Shown here in pieces: positions 1-9,260 of a stretch of DNA of 64,000 nucleotides (the stretch's first letter is position 1; every line of letters starts with the position of its first letter). The notes below the pieces were generated by a model, which searched no databases, had not been told where the DNA came from, and saw nothing but the letters and a program-made list of their open reading frames with translations. Where the stretch lies: positions 1-64,000 of the forward strand of contig NZ_AWOR01000043.1 of the NCBI RefSeq assembly GCF_000761245.1, written 5' to 3'. The position numbers and the translations under genes are program-made. The stretch is from Comamonas testosteroni (GTDB taxonomy: Bacteria > Pseudomonadota > Gammaproteobacteria > Burkholderiales > Burkholderiaceae_C).

Positions 1-132
1 GCTCTTCAAATACGCAGCCACTCAGCACTGAAGTGGCCCGTGTACGAGTTCAAGCCTAAAGACTTCCTGATCGTGTCAGCACCTGTCCTTCCTCGAGCGA
101 TCCAGGTCTTCTCATCTGAAATCAGTCGTTGA
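1..132 (+). CDS. C-terminal end of an unidentified protein (partial)
   Basis: The first reading frame is open from the window edge for 43 codons and stops with TGA at 130-132. I do not recognise the peptide, which has no membrane segment. It may be the end of a gene that begins outside the window, or a chance ORF; nothing else supports it. Confidence 0.25.
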   Translation, partial: ALQIRSHSALKWPVYEFKPKDFLIVSAPVLPRAIQVFSSEISR

Positions 133-452
133 GAAATCGACTGTCTTAGTGCTCGGGACGCCTGCTATGTGGCAGAGACCTGTTGTTCACTATGCAGGCA
201 TGAGCAGCAGCAATCGCTGTAAAGCTGACCTATGGCGACAGCGAACGAGGGGCTGCGATGGGTCCTCCTGAGGCGCTCACCCACCAGCAAGAAGCAGTCG
301 CGAGACTAGAATCCAACCGAAAACACTGAGCGATTTGCTGCGGTCACAGCCCAGCCAGCAGTAGCAGTGCTGCCTGATTCTCGTACATTGAAACTCGTCG
401 TTTCCCTCACCTATGATCAGCATGGCCGACCGTCATTGAGAACCAGTAACAA
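133..452. other. Non-coding stretch before the dispersed repeat
   Basis: I see no credible gene, RNA or strong promoter here. It leads into the hairpin repeat at 453-558. Confidence 0.5.
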
Positions 453-558
453 ACCTTGATACGTCGTTGCATCGCCTTGTCGTACTTCTGCACTGCCCGC
501 GGCTTCGCGCCTCGTCTCAAGCGCAAGCCTTCGGTTTGCCGGATCGTGTTCGCCGCTC
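453..558. repeat. Dispersed hairpin repeat, copy A
   Basis: About 105 bp that align end to end with 11,775-11,880, beginning with CCTTGATACGTCG. Both copies hold a small hairpin of the form GCAA(G/A)CC, three-base loop, GGTTTGC; the base change in the stem keeps pairing as G-U or A-U. The copy sits just before the P-loop kinase gene at 578. It looks like a non-coding intergenic element of the REP/MITE kind, with no ORF of its own. Confidence 0.75.
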
Positions 559-577
559 ATAGCTGCAAAGGACTCAG

Positions 578-1114
578 ATGCGCTATCTAGTGATCGGCAC
601 CAGTGGTGCGGGCAAATCCACCTTTGCCAAAAAGCTGGCTCGCAAGATCCGGGCCTCATATATCGAACTGGATTCCCACTACTGGGGGGCAGACTGGCAA
701 GCAGTGCCACCCGAGCAATTCAAGCATTCAGTTGTTGAAGCTACTCAAGGAGCATGCTGGGTAGCCGATGGGAACTACAGTGCTGTTCGAGACATGCTTT
801 GGTCACGAGCTACACACGTCGTATGGCTCAACTACGGTCGCTTCACCGTATTTTCTCGCCTGCTCCGGCGCACTCTTGGCCATGGCATCACCCGTAAGCG
901 TCTGTCGCACGGAAACCGGGAGTCACTGCGGATGGCCTTTCTCTCGAAAGAATCAGTACTTCTCTGGTCACTATCCACCTATGCAAAAAACCAGTCAAAG
1001 TTCGCAGATCTTCGCGAGCATGGCAAGTATGCGCATCTGCAATGGATTGAATTTTCCGAGCCTTCAGAGGCCTCGACGTTCCTCAAGGCGATCGCTGCCT
1101 CACAAGAGCACTGA
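578..1114 (+). CDS. P-loop adenylate kinase-like (topology-modulation type) protein
   Basis: A 178-residue small nucleotide kinase-like protein. The Walker A motif GTSGAGKST lies at residues 7-15, at the extreme N-terminus as in adenylate kinase-like and FlaR/topology-modulation proteins. Conserved features such as the segment ELDSHYWGADW and the later VADGNYS follow the usual order of that family. It probably binds ATP and phosphorylates a small substrate, which cannot be named from sequence. The ATG lies directly after the dispersed repeat, with AAAGGA a few bases upstream. It stands alone, followed by a convergent acetyltransferase gene. Confidence 0.75.
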   Translation: MRYLVIGTSGAGKSTFAKKLARKIRASYIELDSHYWGADWQAVPPEQFKHSVVEATQGACWVADGNYSAVRDMLWSRATHVVWLNYGRFTVFSRLLRRTLGHGITRKRLSHGNRESLRMAFLSKESVLLWSLSTYAKNQSKFADLREHGKYAHLQWIEFSEPSEASTFLKAIAASQEH

Positions 1115-1245
1115 CATGGGTTCACCTTCGCAGCCCTGCTACAGCCCGGCATTTCAATGACCACCTTGCAGTCGCTCGGATGCAGGCTCGGGGACTGACT
1201 GCGAGGGCCATAGTCAGGCCCGAACCAGGCCGCCGAATATGCTCG

Positions 1246-1722
1246 CTATCGCTGCACATCGAGGTCGTAGGTGACCCAGTCGGTCGCCGATGCAAGCTTG
1301 TCGTAGAGCTGGCGCGCCTGGGCATTGCTGCCAGCGGTAATCCAACGCACCACAGGCCAGCCCCGCTCCTGCGCTTTGGCAGCCACGCCCATGATCAGGC
1401 TGCGGCCTATGCCTGAGCCACGCTGGTCTTGAGCCACAAACAGGTCGTCGAGAAACCCGACATCCTGCGCGATCAGCGGGTCAGGGCACGCGCGAAAATG
1501 CGCCAATCCCAGCAAATGGCGCTCCCGCGATTCTGCGACCAGCCCTTCCATCGGGTGATGCAGGTCCATCAGCCATGACCAGCTTCGATCCAGGATCGCA
1601 TCGGTCATGGGCGACTGGTAGAAATGTGCGTACTGGCGGTAGAGATCGCGCCATGGCGTTCGATCGCTCATTTCCAGGGGGCGAATTTTCACTGCACTCG
1701 ACATCGGGGTTCTCTTGTCCAT
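1246..1722 (-). CDS. GNAT family N-acetyltransferase
   Basis: A 158-residue single-domain GNAT enzyme that should transfer the acetyl group of acetyl-CoA to an amine. The acetyl-CoA binding loop is visible as QRGSGIG at residues 100-106, after a beta-strand with DVGFLDDLFV, and the C-terminus carries the usual ARQLYDKLA helix. The start at 1722 is preceded by GGAGCAACC; an ATG six codons later is possible. The substrate is unknown. It resembles the second GNAT gene of the window (28,774-29,250), which has the same C-terminal RALYDKLA motif. Confidence 0.85.
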   Translation of the reverse strand: MDKRTPMSSAVKIRPLEMSDRTPWRDLYRQYAHFYQSPMTDAILDRSWSWLMDLHHPMEGLVAESRERHLLGLAHFRACPDPLIAQDVGFLDDLFVAQDQRGSGIGRSLIMGVAAKAQERGWPVVRWITAGSNAQARQLYDKLASATDWVTYDLDVQR

Positions 1723-1764
1723 GGTTGCTCCTGCTTGGTCACTCCCGAGCCGGTTCTGTGTTTC

Positions 1765-2196
1765 TCACCAGACGGCGGACGCCGCCGACGGTCCTTCGTG
1801 CGAGGGAAAGTTCGGCAGCACCTCCCTGGCTAGCTCCTCCAGCACCTCGGCTGGCGGGCGCTGTGAAAGCTGAATGCCAAGCGCGGCATGGTTTACCCCT
1901 GCCGCTTGCCACTCTTCAAGCAAGGCCATCAGCCCTTTTCGCCCGGTGCGCAGAACATAGCCACCGTGCAAGGGGGTCCGAGGATAGCCGGGATCATCCA
2001 CCAGGTCGATCCACTCGTTCGTCATGTGCGGCCTGAACGCCCCTCCGGGAAGAAGTTCACGCCAGGCCCGAATCTTCTCCGCCAGGAGCTGAGGCCCTCT
2101 AGGGGTATGGGTTGCATTGGGATAGGTCAGCCATCCATCCGCATGCTCGGCAAGGCAGAGAGAGCTCTTCAAGCGCGATCGTCGCTTTGAAGCCAT
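1765..2196 (-). pseudogene. LLM-class (luciferase-like) oxidoreductase, 5'-truncated
   Basis: The 143 codons match only the C-terminal half of flavin-dependent luciferase-like monooxygenases. HADGWLTYP, the histidine-glycine barrel strand LHGGYVLRTGR and the terminal PPAEVLEELAREVLPNFP are all present. Full-length proteins have about 300 residues. The N-terminal half of the barrel, with most of the flavin site, is absent, and no continuation is seen upstream in any frame before the LysR gene. The first 15 or so codons do not look family-like. I read it as a decayed gene fragment whose former regulator may be the divergent LysR gene next door. Confidence 0.7.
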
Positions 2197-2345
2197 TGGG
2201 GGAGCTGTCGGAGTAGAGATGCAACATTGAATTTATAGATAATCTAAAATCATTGGAAACGCTGACATCGCAAATTTTCAGATGAATACAGCCTCAAATA
2301 AAGCGATCATTTCTTACCAATGAATTTAGAAAATCTAAAGTAAAT

Positions 2346-3230
2346 ATGAGCTATCCCTTGCAGGCATTGCGCACATTCGTCGAGGTTGGGCAGCGCAAAA
2401 GCGTCAAGGCCGCAGCGCAAGCCCTGCACGTCACCCCCGGCGCCGTAAGCCAGCAAATCCGCGTGCTGGAAGACCGCCTGGGAGTTGTCTTGCTGGAACG
2501 TGAACGCCTTGGCATGCGGCTGACCGAAGCAGGTGCCAGCGTGCACCCCAGGCTGCGTGAGGCATTTCTTCAAATTGACCAGGCGATGCATGCCCTGGAA
2601 CGCAGCAAGGGAAGACGCAGCCTGACCGTCAGCACCGTCGCAACGTTTGCGGCGTCGTGGCTGGTACCTCGGCTTGGACGCTTCAAGCAATTGCACCCCG
2701 ACATCGAAATCCGCGTTGAAGCAACGTCGGAGCTGGTGGATCTGCAACGAGACCGTGTTGATGTCGCTTTGCGCCATGGGCTGGGAGACTATCCCGGGCT
2801 TGAGGTCACCTGCCTCATGGCACCGGTTCTGGCGCCTGTCGCTTCACCCGAGTTTTTGAAGAGCTGCCAGGGTGCGGTGATCAATGAGGCAGGCGATTGC
2901 CTTGACTATCCCCTGCTCCACGACAGTGACCGCGCAGATTGGCCGCTCTGGCTCAAAGCACACGGGGTGGCCGACGACGCGCGTGCACAGCGCGGCAGCG
3001 CATTTGAAGACGATTTCCTTCTCATCCGCGCTGCGGAAGCTGGGCAGGGCCTGGCTCTGGTGCCGCAGGCATACGCCCAGGAAGAAGTCGCGACTGGCCG
3101 ACTTATTCAGGTGCTGGACAAACCCTGGCCGGCAAGATTCGCCTACTACGCCGTGACCCGACCTGGTGCAGCTGACCGCCCCGAAGTGCGCGCCTTCCTG
3201 GACTGGATTCGCGCAGAAGCGGCCCAGTAA
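2346..3230 (+). CDS. LysR-family (GcvA-like) transcriptional regulator
   Basis: A 294-residue LysR regulator. The N-terminal winged helix-turn-helix spans about residues 5-63 (KSVKAAAQALHVTPGAVSQQIRVLE), followed by the co-inducer domain. FAASWLVPRLGRF around residue 100 is typical of the GcvA branch, as is the segment DLQRDRVDVALRHGLGDYPGL. It is divergent from the truncated LLM oxidoreductase gene, which it may once have controlled. The upstream 140 bp are AT-rich and fit a shared promoter. Confidence 0.9.
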   Translation: MSYPLQALRTFVEVGQRKSVKAAAQALHVTPGAVSQQIRVLEDRLGVVLLERERLGMRLTEAGASVHPRLREAFLQIDQAMHALERSKGRRSLTVSTVATFAASWLVPRLGRFKQLHPDIEIRVEATSELVDLQRDRVDVALRHGLGDYPGLEVTCLMAPVLAPVASPEFLKSCQGAVINEAGDCLDYPLLHDSDRADWPLWLKAHGVADDARAQRGSAFEDDFLLIRAAEAGQGLALVPQAYAQEEVATGRLIQVLDKPWPARFAYYAVTRPGAADRPEVRAFLDWIRAEAAQ

Positions 3231-4063
3231 GGCCACAAGCAGATACCCTGCGGCCCTGCCGCTACTCGAATTGAATCAACCGGCATTCCCAGGTAGCGCA
3301 AAGCCTCTGGCTCATGCTCAGCGCACTCGCGCTGCCCGCAATGGCGATACCCGCAAGCGAGGCAGATGCTGCACTCGGCGTCATGTTTTTGACCGCCATG
3401 CCGAAACTTCTCACCGCATCTAAGGTAATACCAGACAACGCAATAACTGCCAGAAAAATCAGCGATTATTAATGCCATTTCTGAATGGCAACTCTCCAGT
3501 TACAGAAGGTATTTCGTCAATAAGACCGGCATTCCACGGCAATGGCCCAAGACTGCCACCTTCAAGCCATAAATATCATGCACCTCGTTCAAGACCAGAT
3601 TTTCCCAGCATTTATTCATTAATATGTAAATATCCGAAAATCATAATCTTTCTTTCATTCTAATCCCGAAATAACAAAAATTCAGCGCATCGAAAATCAG
3701 TTGAACTCTTTAAAATTCCAAAAAACACCCAACTGAATTTCCAAGAACTATCAAAATATGCTGAATGGATTATTGAAATACGCCATCAATAACCAAACAA
3801 AAAATTCCAATAACACAAAATTTACGACGAATTATTTCAGTTTTGCATGAATTGAAAAATTAAATCCAAAGAGTTGATTTAATTAATTATATTTACATAT
3901 TGACTCATTAAACACAACGTCAAGCGTCTACCCCTTTTCAAGGATTCATTTTGTAAGTTCAGTAAAATTTGACATTATTTGACATTTTCTATGGATTTCC
4001 CAATGAGCACTAATTAATTTCCTAGAGTATTCAAGCCCCCAGTTTTTTCATCGGGAGCCATCT
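3231..4063. other. Long AT-rich intergenic region
   Basis: About 830 bp without a convincing gene. Composition falls sharply after 3,430 to a strongly AT-rich stretch that runs up to the response regulator. This suggests either a promoter region with DNA-bending tracts or the relic of an acquired segment. A short hydrophobic minus-strand frame around 3,290-3,470 lacks a start codon. A repeated TTGACATT at about 3,970-3,985 could be part of promoter elements. Confidence 0.5.
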
Positions 4064-4828
4064 ATGTCAGCCGTCCAGACTTCGTCTCGCCCGCCCTTGT
4101 TTAACAATCACAATGATGCGCCTCCATCGATCAACCACTCGATGTGGCCTGGGCACATGGTGGGCCAGCGAGAGCAGCCCGTTCGCGTCTTCCTGGTGGA
4201 CGACGACAGCCATATTCGTCGAGTGATTGCCCAGGATCTGATGGGCGACTCAAGAACCCTGCTAGTTGGGCATGCCTGCAGCTTGCGTGAGGCACGCAAG
4301 AGCATTCAACAGCACGACTTCGACGTTCTGATGATAGATCTCAACCTGGGCGATGGCGAAGGTCTGGATCTGCTTGAGCTTGTCCAAGGCACCCACCCGC
4401 ATGTGCAAAGCATTATCGTTTCAGTAACTGAAAGAGATGAAAAGGTCTTTCAGGCCTTTGAGAAAGGTGCTGTAGGCTATTTGCTGAAAAACTCCTGGTT
4501 TGGCGACTACGCACAAGCAGTATTGCAAGTTGCCAATGGTGGTGCATCCATTACCCCGTCTCTCGCCAAGAAAATCCTGTCGCTGGTTAGCAGATCACAA
4601 AATTATGTCGTTTCGGCGTCAAACCGCACCAAAGAAGAGAAACTATCTGAACGAGAAATAGAAATACTGAAACTCATTGCCTGCGGTTACAGCTCTCCTG
4701 AAATATCCACGCATCTCAAGATAAGCACAATGACAGTATCCACGCATGTAAAAAACATGTACCGAAAACTGCAGGCCAAGACAAGAGCTCATGCAGTAAA
4801 AGCCGCCTCTTTGCGTGGGTTGATATAA
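4064..4828 (+). CDS. NarL/FixJ-type response regulator
   Basis: A 254-residue two-component response regulator. After a non-conserved leader of about 38 residues comes a receiver domain with the acidic pocket D46-D48, the phospho-acceptor D92 in VLMIDLNLGDG, S120 and K142. A LuxR-type helix-turn-helix fills the last 60 residues (LSEREIEILKLIACGYSSPEI). Phosphorylation should promote dimerisation and DNA binding. The histidine kinase gene follows within 45 bp and is its obvious partner. The long upstream AT-rich region may hold its own promoter. Confidence 0.92.
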   Translation: MSAVQTSSRPPLFNNHNDAPPSINHSMWPGHMVGQREQPVRVFLVDDDSHIRRVIAQDLMGDSRTLLVGHACSLREARKSIQQHDFDVLMIDLNLGDGEGLDLLELVQGTHPHVQSIIVSVTERDEKVFQAFEKGAVGYLLKNSWFGDYAQAVLQVANGGASITPSLAKKILSLVSRSQNYVVSASNRTKEEKLSEREIEILKLIACGYSSPEISTHLKISTMTVSTHVKNMYRKLQAKTRAHAVKAASLRGLI

Positions 4829-4872
4829 ATTTGAAGGCATTTTCTTTATTTATAGCCCGAGGCGGCAATAGT

Positions 4873-5751
4873 ATGAAATCGCTGAGAAATCTTGGTTGGA
4901 GGGCAACAACCAGTTTCCTTCAGGCCATTACCTTGCTCAGCTGGTGTTTTCTCACACCTCTGCGAAACCAGGATTGGTTTTTTGTCTTCAGTATTTTGGT
5001 GGCTTTCAGCGGATTGCTTATCTCGCTTTGGTACATTCCCGGAATCTATCGTGTCATCAAGGCCAGACTGCGCTCCAGTGCCCAACCATCCAAGGAAGTT
5101 CAGGAAGAGCGCAAGCGCATCGCCTCAGACCTGCATGACACTTTGGGCAGCCAGTTGGTAGAGGCCTTGAGCCTGATGAACTCACAGTCCTCGGCTGAAG
5201 ATGGCCCTGCCAGAAAAGTACTGGAGCAGTCGCTGCTGGACCTGCGCCTGATCGTCGACTCCATGGATGCCCAATCCGACAATCTGGCCATGCGCCTGGC
5301 GCGATTGCGCTATCGGCTGGAGCCCGCGCTTCAACGCAAAGGCCTTGTACTGCACTGGCAGTTGACCGACCCCGAGCTCGGGGTCGGTCAGCAGACCACG
5401 CTGCCACTTCCCAGAGACCGCGTTGCGCATGAAATCCTGGCCGTTGTTCAGGCTAGTCTTAGCAACGCCATCGAGCACGCCGATGCGACCGAGATGTGGT
5501 TGATACTGGAGCCCTATCAAAAGGGCGATCTGCAAAGCTTCGGCTGGGACTGGTATCTGAGCATAGAGGACAACGGCAAGGGCTACGATCTTCGAGCCGT
5601 GCTCAACGACCCCAGCAAGTCCGGGCATGGCGTCATAAACATGTTTCATCGCATGCGAAACATTGGCGGCGACCTTCACATCCACCCCCGCCATGGCGGA
5701 GGCACACAGGTATTGATGCGATGGCGGTGTGAATCGAACAGCCTTTCCTAG
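4873..5751 (+). CDS. Membrane sensor histidine kinase (HisKA_3 type)
   Basis: A 292-residue sensor kinase with two N-terminal membrane segments (about residues 14-30 and 36-56) and almost no periplasmic loop. It has a HisKA_3 dimerisation helix with phospho-acceptor H88 in RIASDLHDTLG and a C-terminal HATPase domain (N-box NAIEHA, G-box IEDNGKGYD, GHGVINM). I prefer the ATG at 4873, preceded by GAGG, over the in-frame TTG at 4831 right after the regulator's stop. It should phosphorylate the preceding regulator. With no sensing domain, the signal may come from the membrane or a partner. Confidence 0.88.
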   Translation: MKSLRNLGWRATTSFLQAITLLSWCFLTPLRNQDWFFVFSILVAFSGLLISLWYIPGIYRVIKARLRSSAQPSKEVQEERKRIASDLHDTLGSQLVEALSLMNSQSSAEDGPARKVLEQSLLDLRLIVDSMDAQSDNLAMRLARLRYRLEPALQRKGLVLHWQLTDPELGVGQQTTLPLPRDRVAHEILAVVQASLSNAIEHADATEMWLILEPYQKGDLQSFGWDWYLSIEDNGKGYDLRAVLNDPSKSGHGVINMFHRMRNIGGDLHIHPRHGGGTQVLMRWRCESNSLS

Positions 5752-6156
5752 AGAGGCCTGAATTCACGACGTTCTTATTGTGGACACCGCACGTCGTGCC
5801 CACCTCATGCTCGATTGGGGGCTCCAGGGCAAGCGAGCTCATCTCATTGATGAACACTCCGCTATTCAGACAAAACGCCATCAGCGCCTGATTGGACTTC
5901 GCCTCGAGCTTGCGCATCGCGGCCATCTTCTGGGAACTCATTGTCTTGATGCTGCGGTTAAGACGTTCGGAAATCTCTACAAGGCTGTTGATTTCCACCC
6001 AGAAGTGACCCACTAGCCCCCGGAGGGTCCGTTTTACCTGGAAATCAACACGGGCCTTCCTTGACAGGCATTCTGCGACGGAATGGCTGGCGCGCTGTAT
6101 CTGGCCATGGGCATCCATCTACCCATGGCAGGCTGCAGCACAAATCCGTTGCACAT
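5752..6156. other. Non-coding stretch with an uncertain minus-strand ORF
   Basis: About 400 bp between the kinase gene and the MarR-GNAT gene. A minus-strand frame (start 6118, stop 5633) is open for 161 codons, but it runs 119 bp into the end of the kinase gene and resembles nothing I know. I do not call it a gene. Confidence 0.4.
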
Positions 6157-6174
6157 TACAACTATATAGTTGTA
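6157..6174. promoter_or_regulatory. Perfect 18-bp palindrome, likely MarR operator
   Basis: TACAACTATATAGTTGTA is a perfect inverted repeat 34 bp before the preferred start of the MarR-GNAT gene. MarR proteins usually bind such AT-rich palindromes of 16-20 bp and repress their own promoter. The site rules out the TTG at 6170 as a start. Confidence 0.7.
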
Positions 6175-6208
6175 TATTGCAACCAATTATGATTGTTTGG
6201 CACCACAG

Positions 6209-7156
6209 ATGACCAACACCATGTCTGAAATTGACTCGATTCGAGCCGACTCCCGCGCCCTGGTAAGAGAGCTCGGATTCATGCAGCCGACACTGGCCGC
6301 AACGGATTACTCGGCATCGGCTGTGCATGCATTGCTTGAAATCGACGCCCATGAAGGCATGACCTCCGTTCAACTCGTGCAGCTTTTAGGGCTGGAGAAG
6401 TCAAGCGTCAGCCGAATGCTTGCGAAACTGGTTGCAGCAGGAGAGATCAAGGAAATGGCTGCTATCGATGACGGCCGTTTCAAGCTATTGCAGTTGACAC
6501 ATCAGGGGCGCTGCACGGTCAGACAGATTCATTCCTATGGCCAGATGCAGGTGCAAAGTGCGTTTCAGCACCTCAATCGCTCCCAGCAACAAGCGGTTGC
6601 GCAGGGCTTGTCCGCATATGCAGGAGCACTTAAATCCCACCGTTTGAATTTGGCAGAAAAGCAGCAAAGCCCAATTACCGTAAGCGCAGGATATCGCCCC
6701 GGACTGGTTGGGCGCATTGCCGAAATGCACGCGGCGTTCTACTGGAAGCACTCCAATTTTGGGCAGTTTTTCGAGAGCCAGGTCGCAAGTGGAGCGGCTG
6801 AGTTCGCCGGACGGCTGAACAAGCCATGCAATAGGGTGTGGACCGCCCTGCTCAATGACCGAATTGTTGGTTCGCTCGCGATTGATGGGCAGGACCTGGG
6901 TGAAAACAGGGCCCATCTGCGATGGTTTATCTTGGACGATGGTTGTCGCGGTAGCGGCGTCGGCAGGCAATTGATGACAGAGGCGATGACATTCTGCGAT
7001 ATGCGCGGGTTCCGTGAAGTCCATCTGTGGACATTCAAGGGGTTGGACGCTGCCCGCAAGCTGTATGAGTCTTTTGGCTTCAAGCTGCAGAAGGAGGAAC
7101 AAGGAACTCAGTGGGGAAGCGCAGTGACTGAGCAGCAATTCGTTCGCGTGTCCTGA
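6209..7156 (+). CDS. MarR-GNAT fusion: HTH regulator with acetyltransferase domain
   Basis: A two-domain protein of 315 residues. The N-terminal half is a MarR winged helix (EGMTSVQLVQLLGLEKSSVSRMLAKL). The C-terminal half is a GNAT domain with the acetyl-CoA loop CRGSGVGRQLM and the terminal ARKLYESFGF. This fusion is known in proteobacteria, where it is usually annotated as a bifunctional HTH/GNAT protein. I chose the ATG at 6209; ATG 6221 is possible. The upstream palindrome suggests autoregulation. The ligand or acetyl acceptor is unknown. Confidence 0.88.
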   Translation: MTNTMSEIDSIRADSRALVRELGFMQPTLAATDYSASAVHALLEIDAHEGMTSVQLVQLLGLEKSSVSRMLAKLVAAGEIKEMAAIDDGRFKLLQLTHQGRCTVRQIHSYGQMQVQSAFQHLNRSQQQAVAQGLSAYAGALKSHRLNLAEKQQSPITVSAGYRPGLVGRIAEMHAAFYWKHSNFGQFFESQVASGAAEFAGRLNKPCNRVWTALLNDRIVGSLAIDGQDLGENRAHLRWFILDDGCRGSGVGRQLMTEAMTFCDMRGFREVHLWTFKGLDAARKLYESFGFKLQKEEQGTQWGSAVTEQQFVRVS

Positions 7157-7335
7157 AAATTTATTGCCGGTTCAAGGGCAGCTTCTGGCCGACAGCAGGC
7201 GGCGAAGCCGCTGTGGCGATATTCTCTGCGCGCCATGAGAGCCATGATGCAAACGTAGCGCCCATCGTGAATGGAGCGATGGCAACGGGCCATTGGCGCG
7301 GCGACTCCGCAAAGAACAATTTGATTAGACGCTAG

Positions 7336-7358
7336 AATGAGAATAGTTCTCACTATCA
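7336..7358. promoter_or_regulatory. Putative Fur box
   Basis: GAATGAGAATAGTTCTCACTATC is an imperfect palindrome centred on GAGAA-TAG-TTCTC and resembles the Fur consensus GATAATGATAATCATTATC. It ends about 5 bp before the first possible start of the FecI-type sigma factor gene, so iron-loaded Fur would block transcription of the iron-uptake unit. Confidence 0.65.
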
Positions 7359-7362
7359 AATA

Positions 7363-7899
7363 ATGCCGCGTCATCGCGGTCTACCGTCTGTGACCGCATC
7401 CTCCTCTGCTCCTGCTGATCCCGTTCACGCGCTGTACGTTGAACATCATGGCTGGCTACAGCATTGGCTGCGGCGCAAGCTGGGCAATGCCTTCGAGGCA
7501 TCAGACATTGCGCACGACACTTTTGTCAACGTCATCGTCTCCGGGATGGCGGCGCGCATCGAGCAGCCTCGACCTTTCCTGGTTACGGTAGCCAAGAACC
7601 TGGTCATTCGCCACTACCGCCGTCGTATGCTGGAGCAAGCCTATCTTGATGCTGTGGCGCTATTGGCGGAAGATCTGGTGCCGCCACCAGAGGAGCGCTT
7701 GATTACTCTTGAGTCGCTGCAGGCAGTCGATCAAGTATTGGATGCTCTGGCTCCAAAGGCACGTGAAGCATTCTTGTTGGCTCATCTGGAAGGCCTGACT
7801 TACGCTGCCATTGCACAGAGGCTCGGTGTCTCGATGACTTCGGTGAAGCGCTATCTGATGCAGGCGCACCGTCAATGTTTTCTCCTGGCGCTGGCCTGA
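7363..7899 (+). CDS. FecI-like ECF sigma factor
   Basis: A 178-residue ECF sigma factor of the iron-starvation group. Sigma region 2 contains FEASDIAHDTFVNVI and the DNA-melting stretch FLVTVAKNLVIRHYRRR. Region 4 contains FLLAHLEGLTYAAIAQRLGVSMTSVKRYL. The ATG at 7363 nearly touches the Fur box, so the in-frame GTG at 7390 (VTASSSAP) is a real alternative. It is followed by a FecR gene and a TonB receptor, the standard cell-surface signalling set. The receptor senses a ferric siderophore, FecR relays the signal, and this sigma factor transcribes the receptor gene. Confidence 0.92.
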   Translation: MPRHRGLPSVTASSSAPADPVHALYVEHHGWLQHWLRRKLGNAFEASDIAHDTFVNVIVSGMAARIEQPRPFLVTVAKNLVIRHYRRRMLEQAYLDAVALLAEDLVPPPEERLITLESLQAVDQVLDALAPKAREAFLLAHLEGLTYAAIAQRLGVSMTSVKRYLMQAHRQCFLLALA

Positions 7900-7925
7900 T
7901 CCATGCGCACTGCTTCTGTTTCGTC

Positions 7926-8996
7926 ATGACAAAGCGCTCTACCTGCCGCCTGGCGGCTCCTGCACCGGGCACCGGTGTGCAGTTGCGCGCCGGCGGTGCC
8001 CCCCTAGATGCCTCCGTTGCCGAAGCCGCCGCAGACTGGTTTACGCGCCTGCACGGCGGCGCCGCTACGGAAGCAGAGAAAAAGAGCTGGAGTCAGTGGC
8101 ATGACGCCCACGCAGACCATGCCCGTGCCTGGCAGCATTTGCAGTCCATTACCGGTGCATTGCAGGGATTGAACGCAGACGGTGTGGGCTACCGCACATT
8201 GCACGCAGCGCCCGCGTCCGCGTCACGTCGACGTTTGCTGGGCTTGTTCGTGGGCGTGGGCACTGCCGCAGGCGCTAGCTGGATCGTCACGCGCACGCCT
8301 CAATGGCAGCAGTTGGCGGCGGACTACCGCAGCGGCGCCGGAGAGCGCCAGCGCCACACGCTGCCCGATGGCACCGAATTGCTGTTGGGCACCCGTAGTG
8401 CGGTGGCTCTGAATTTCGCACGCCCCGAACGCCGCGTTCGTCTGCTGCAGGGCGAAGCCCTGTTCACTACCGGCCACCCGCCGGGTGAACTGGGCGAGCT
8501 GCCTTTCGTGGTTGAGACCGCCGAAGGACGTATACGCGCCCTCGGCACGCGTTTTACTGTGCGGCAGAACAGTGGCAAGACCCAGGTGGCGGTGTTTGAG
8601 GGCGCGGTGGAAATACACCCGGTCGACGCTTCCCCGGGCAGCACACCCTTGCGACTGGATGCAGGCCAGGTAGTCGTTTTTGAACGCACGCATGCTCATG
8701 AGCCAGGTGCAGCCGGTGAGCGCGAGCTGGCCTGGAGCCAAGGGCAGTTGTGGGTGGACAACCAGCGGCTCGATGATTTTCTGGTTGAACTGGGGCGCTA
8801 CCGCAGTGGCTGGCTACGGGTAGATCCTGCGGTGGCCGGGCTGCGCTTTTCAGGAGTCTTCCCTCTTGGGGCAGAAGGAGGAGTTGCCAATACCGATGCG
8901 GTTCTGGCCATGCTCCCGAGTTCGCTGCCAGTGCAAGTGCGTTGGCGCTCCCACTGGTGGGTCAAAGTGGAGGCTGCCCACGCCGGCAGCCATTGA
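7926..8996 (+). CDS. FecR-like anti-sigma factor / signal transducer
   Basis: A 356-residue FecR protein. The cytoplasmic N-terminus has the DUF4880 helices (AAADWFTRLHGG ... SWSQWHDAHADHARAWQHLQ), followed by one membrane segment (about LLGLFVGVGTAAGASWIV). The periplasmic FecR domain has TLPDGTELLLGTRSAVAL, VRLLQGEALF and RALGTRFTVR. I chose the ATG at 7926, 26 bp after the sigma factor stop, because the frame opens further upstream only through an overlap. It holds the sigma factor until the receptor's signalling domain touches it from the outer membrane. Confidence 0.92.
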   Translation: MTKRSTCRLAAPAPGTGVQLRAGGAPLDASVAEAAADWFTRLHGGAATEAEKKSWSQWHDAHADHARAWQHLQSITGALQGLNADGVGYRTLHAAPASASRRRLLGLFVGVGTAAGASWIVTRTPQWQQLAADYRSGAGERQRHTLPDGTELLLGTRSAVALNFARPERRVRLLQGEALFTTGHPPGELGELPFVVETAEGRIRALGTRFTVRQNSGKTQVAVFEGAVEIHPVDASPGSTPLRLDAGQVVVFERTHAHEPGAAGERELAWSQGQLWVDNQRLDDFLVELGRYRSGWLRVDPAVAGLRFSGVFPLGAEGGVANTDAVLAMLPSSLPVQVRWRSHWWVKVEAAHAGSH

Positions 8997-9260
8997 GGCG
9001 ACGGTGGCACAACTGCTTGCAGCATGGCATCCGCCCTGCCCTGCCATCCAGGACTCGGGCCAGGGTGACATCCAGCTGGTCCGGCTTGTTTCTCGATAGC
9101 TCTTGCGCCCAAGCCTCTGTGCAGTTGCGGCCCGCAGCGATGACGTCCAAAGCATCTGAAAGAAATTTGCACCAGGGCTGACCCGATTCGAACTCTCAGG
9201 CTTCTTTATTTCCGAAAGCTTTCAATCATTGCCATCGGATTTCAAAGACTGTTCAACGTC

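Noticed and set aside
3146-3478. Minus-strand ORF of 110 codons at the end of the LysR gene
   Set aside because: It runs antisense into the LysR gene, is rich in cysteine, histidine and arginine as expected of a shadow frame, and has no ribosome site.
5633-6118. Minus-strand ORF of 161 codons
   Set aside because: Its end lies 119 bp inside the histidine kinase gene on the other strand and the sequence matches nothing; kept only as a note in the gap entry.
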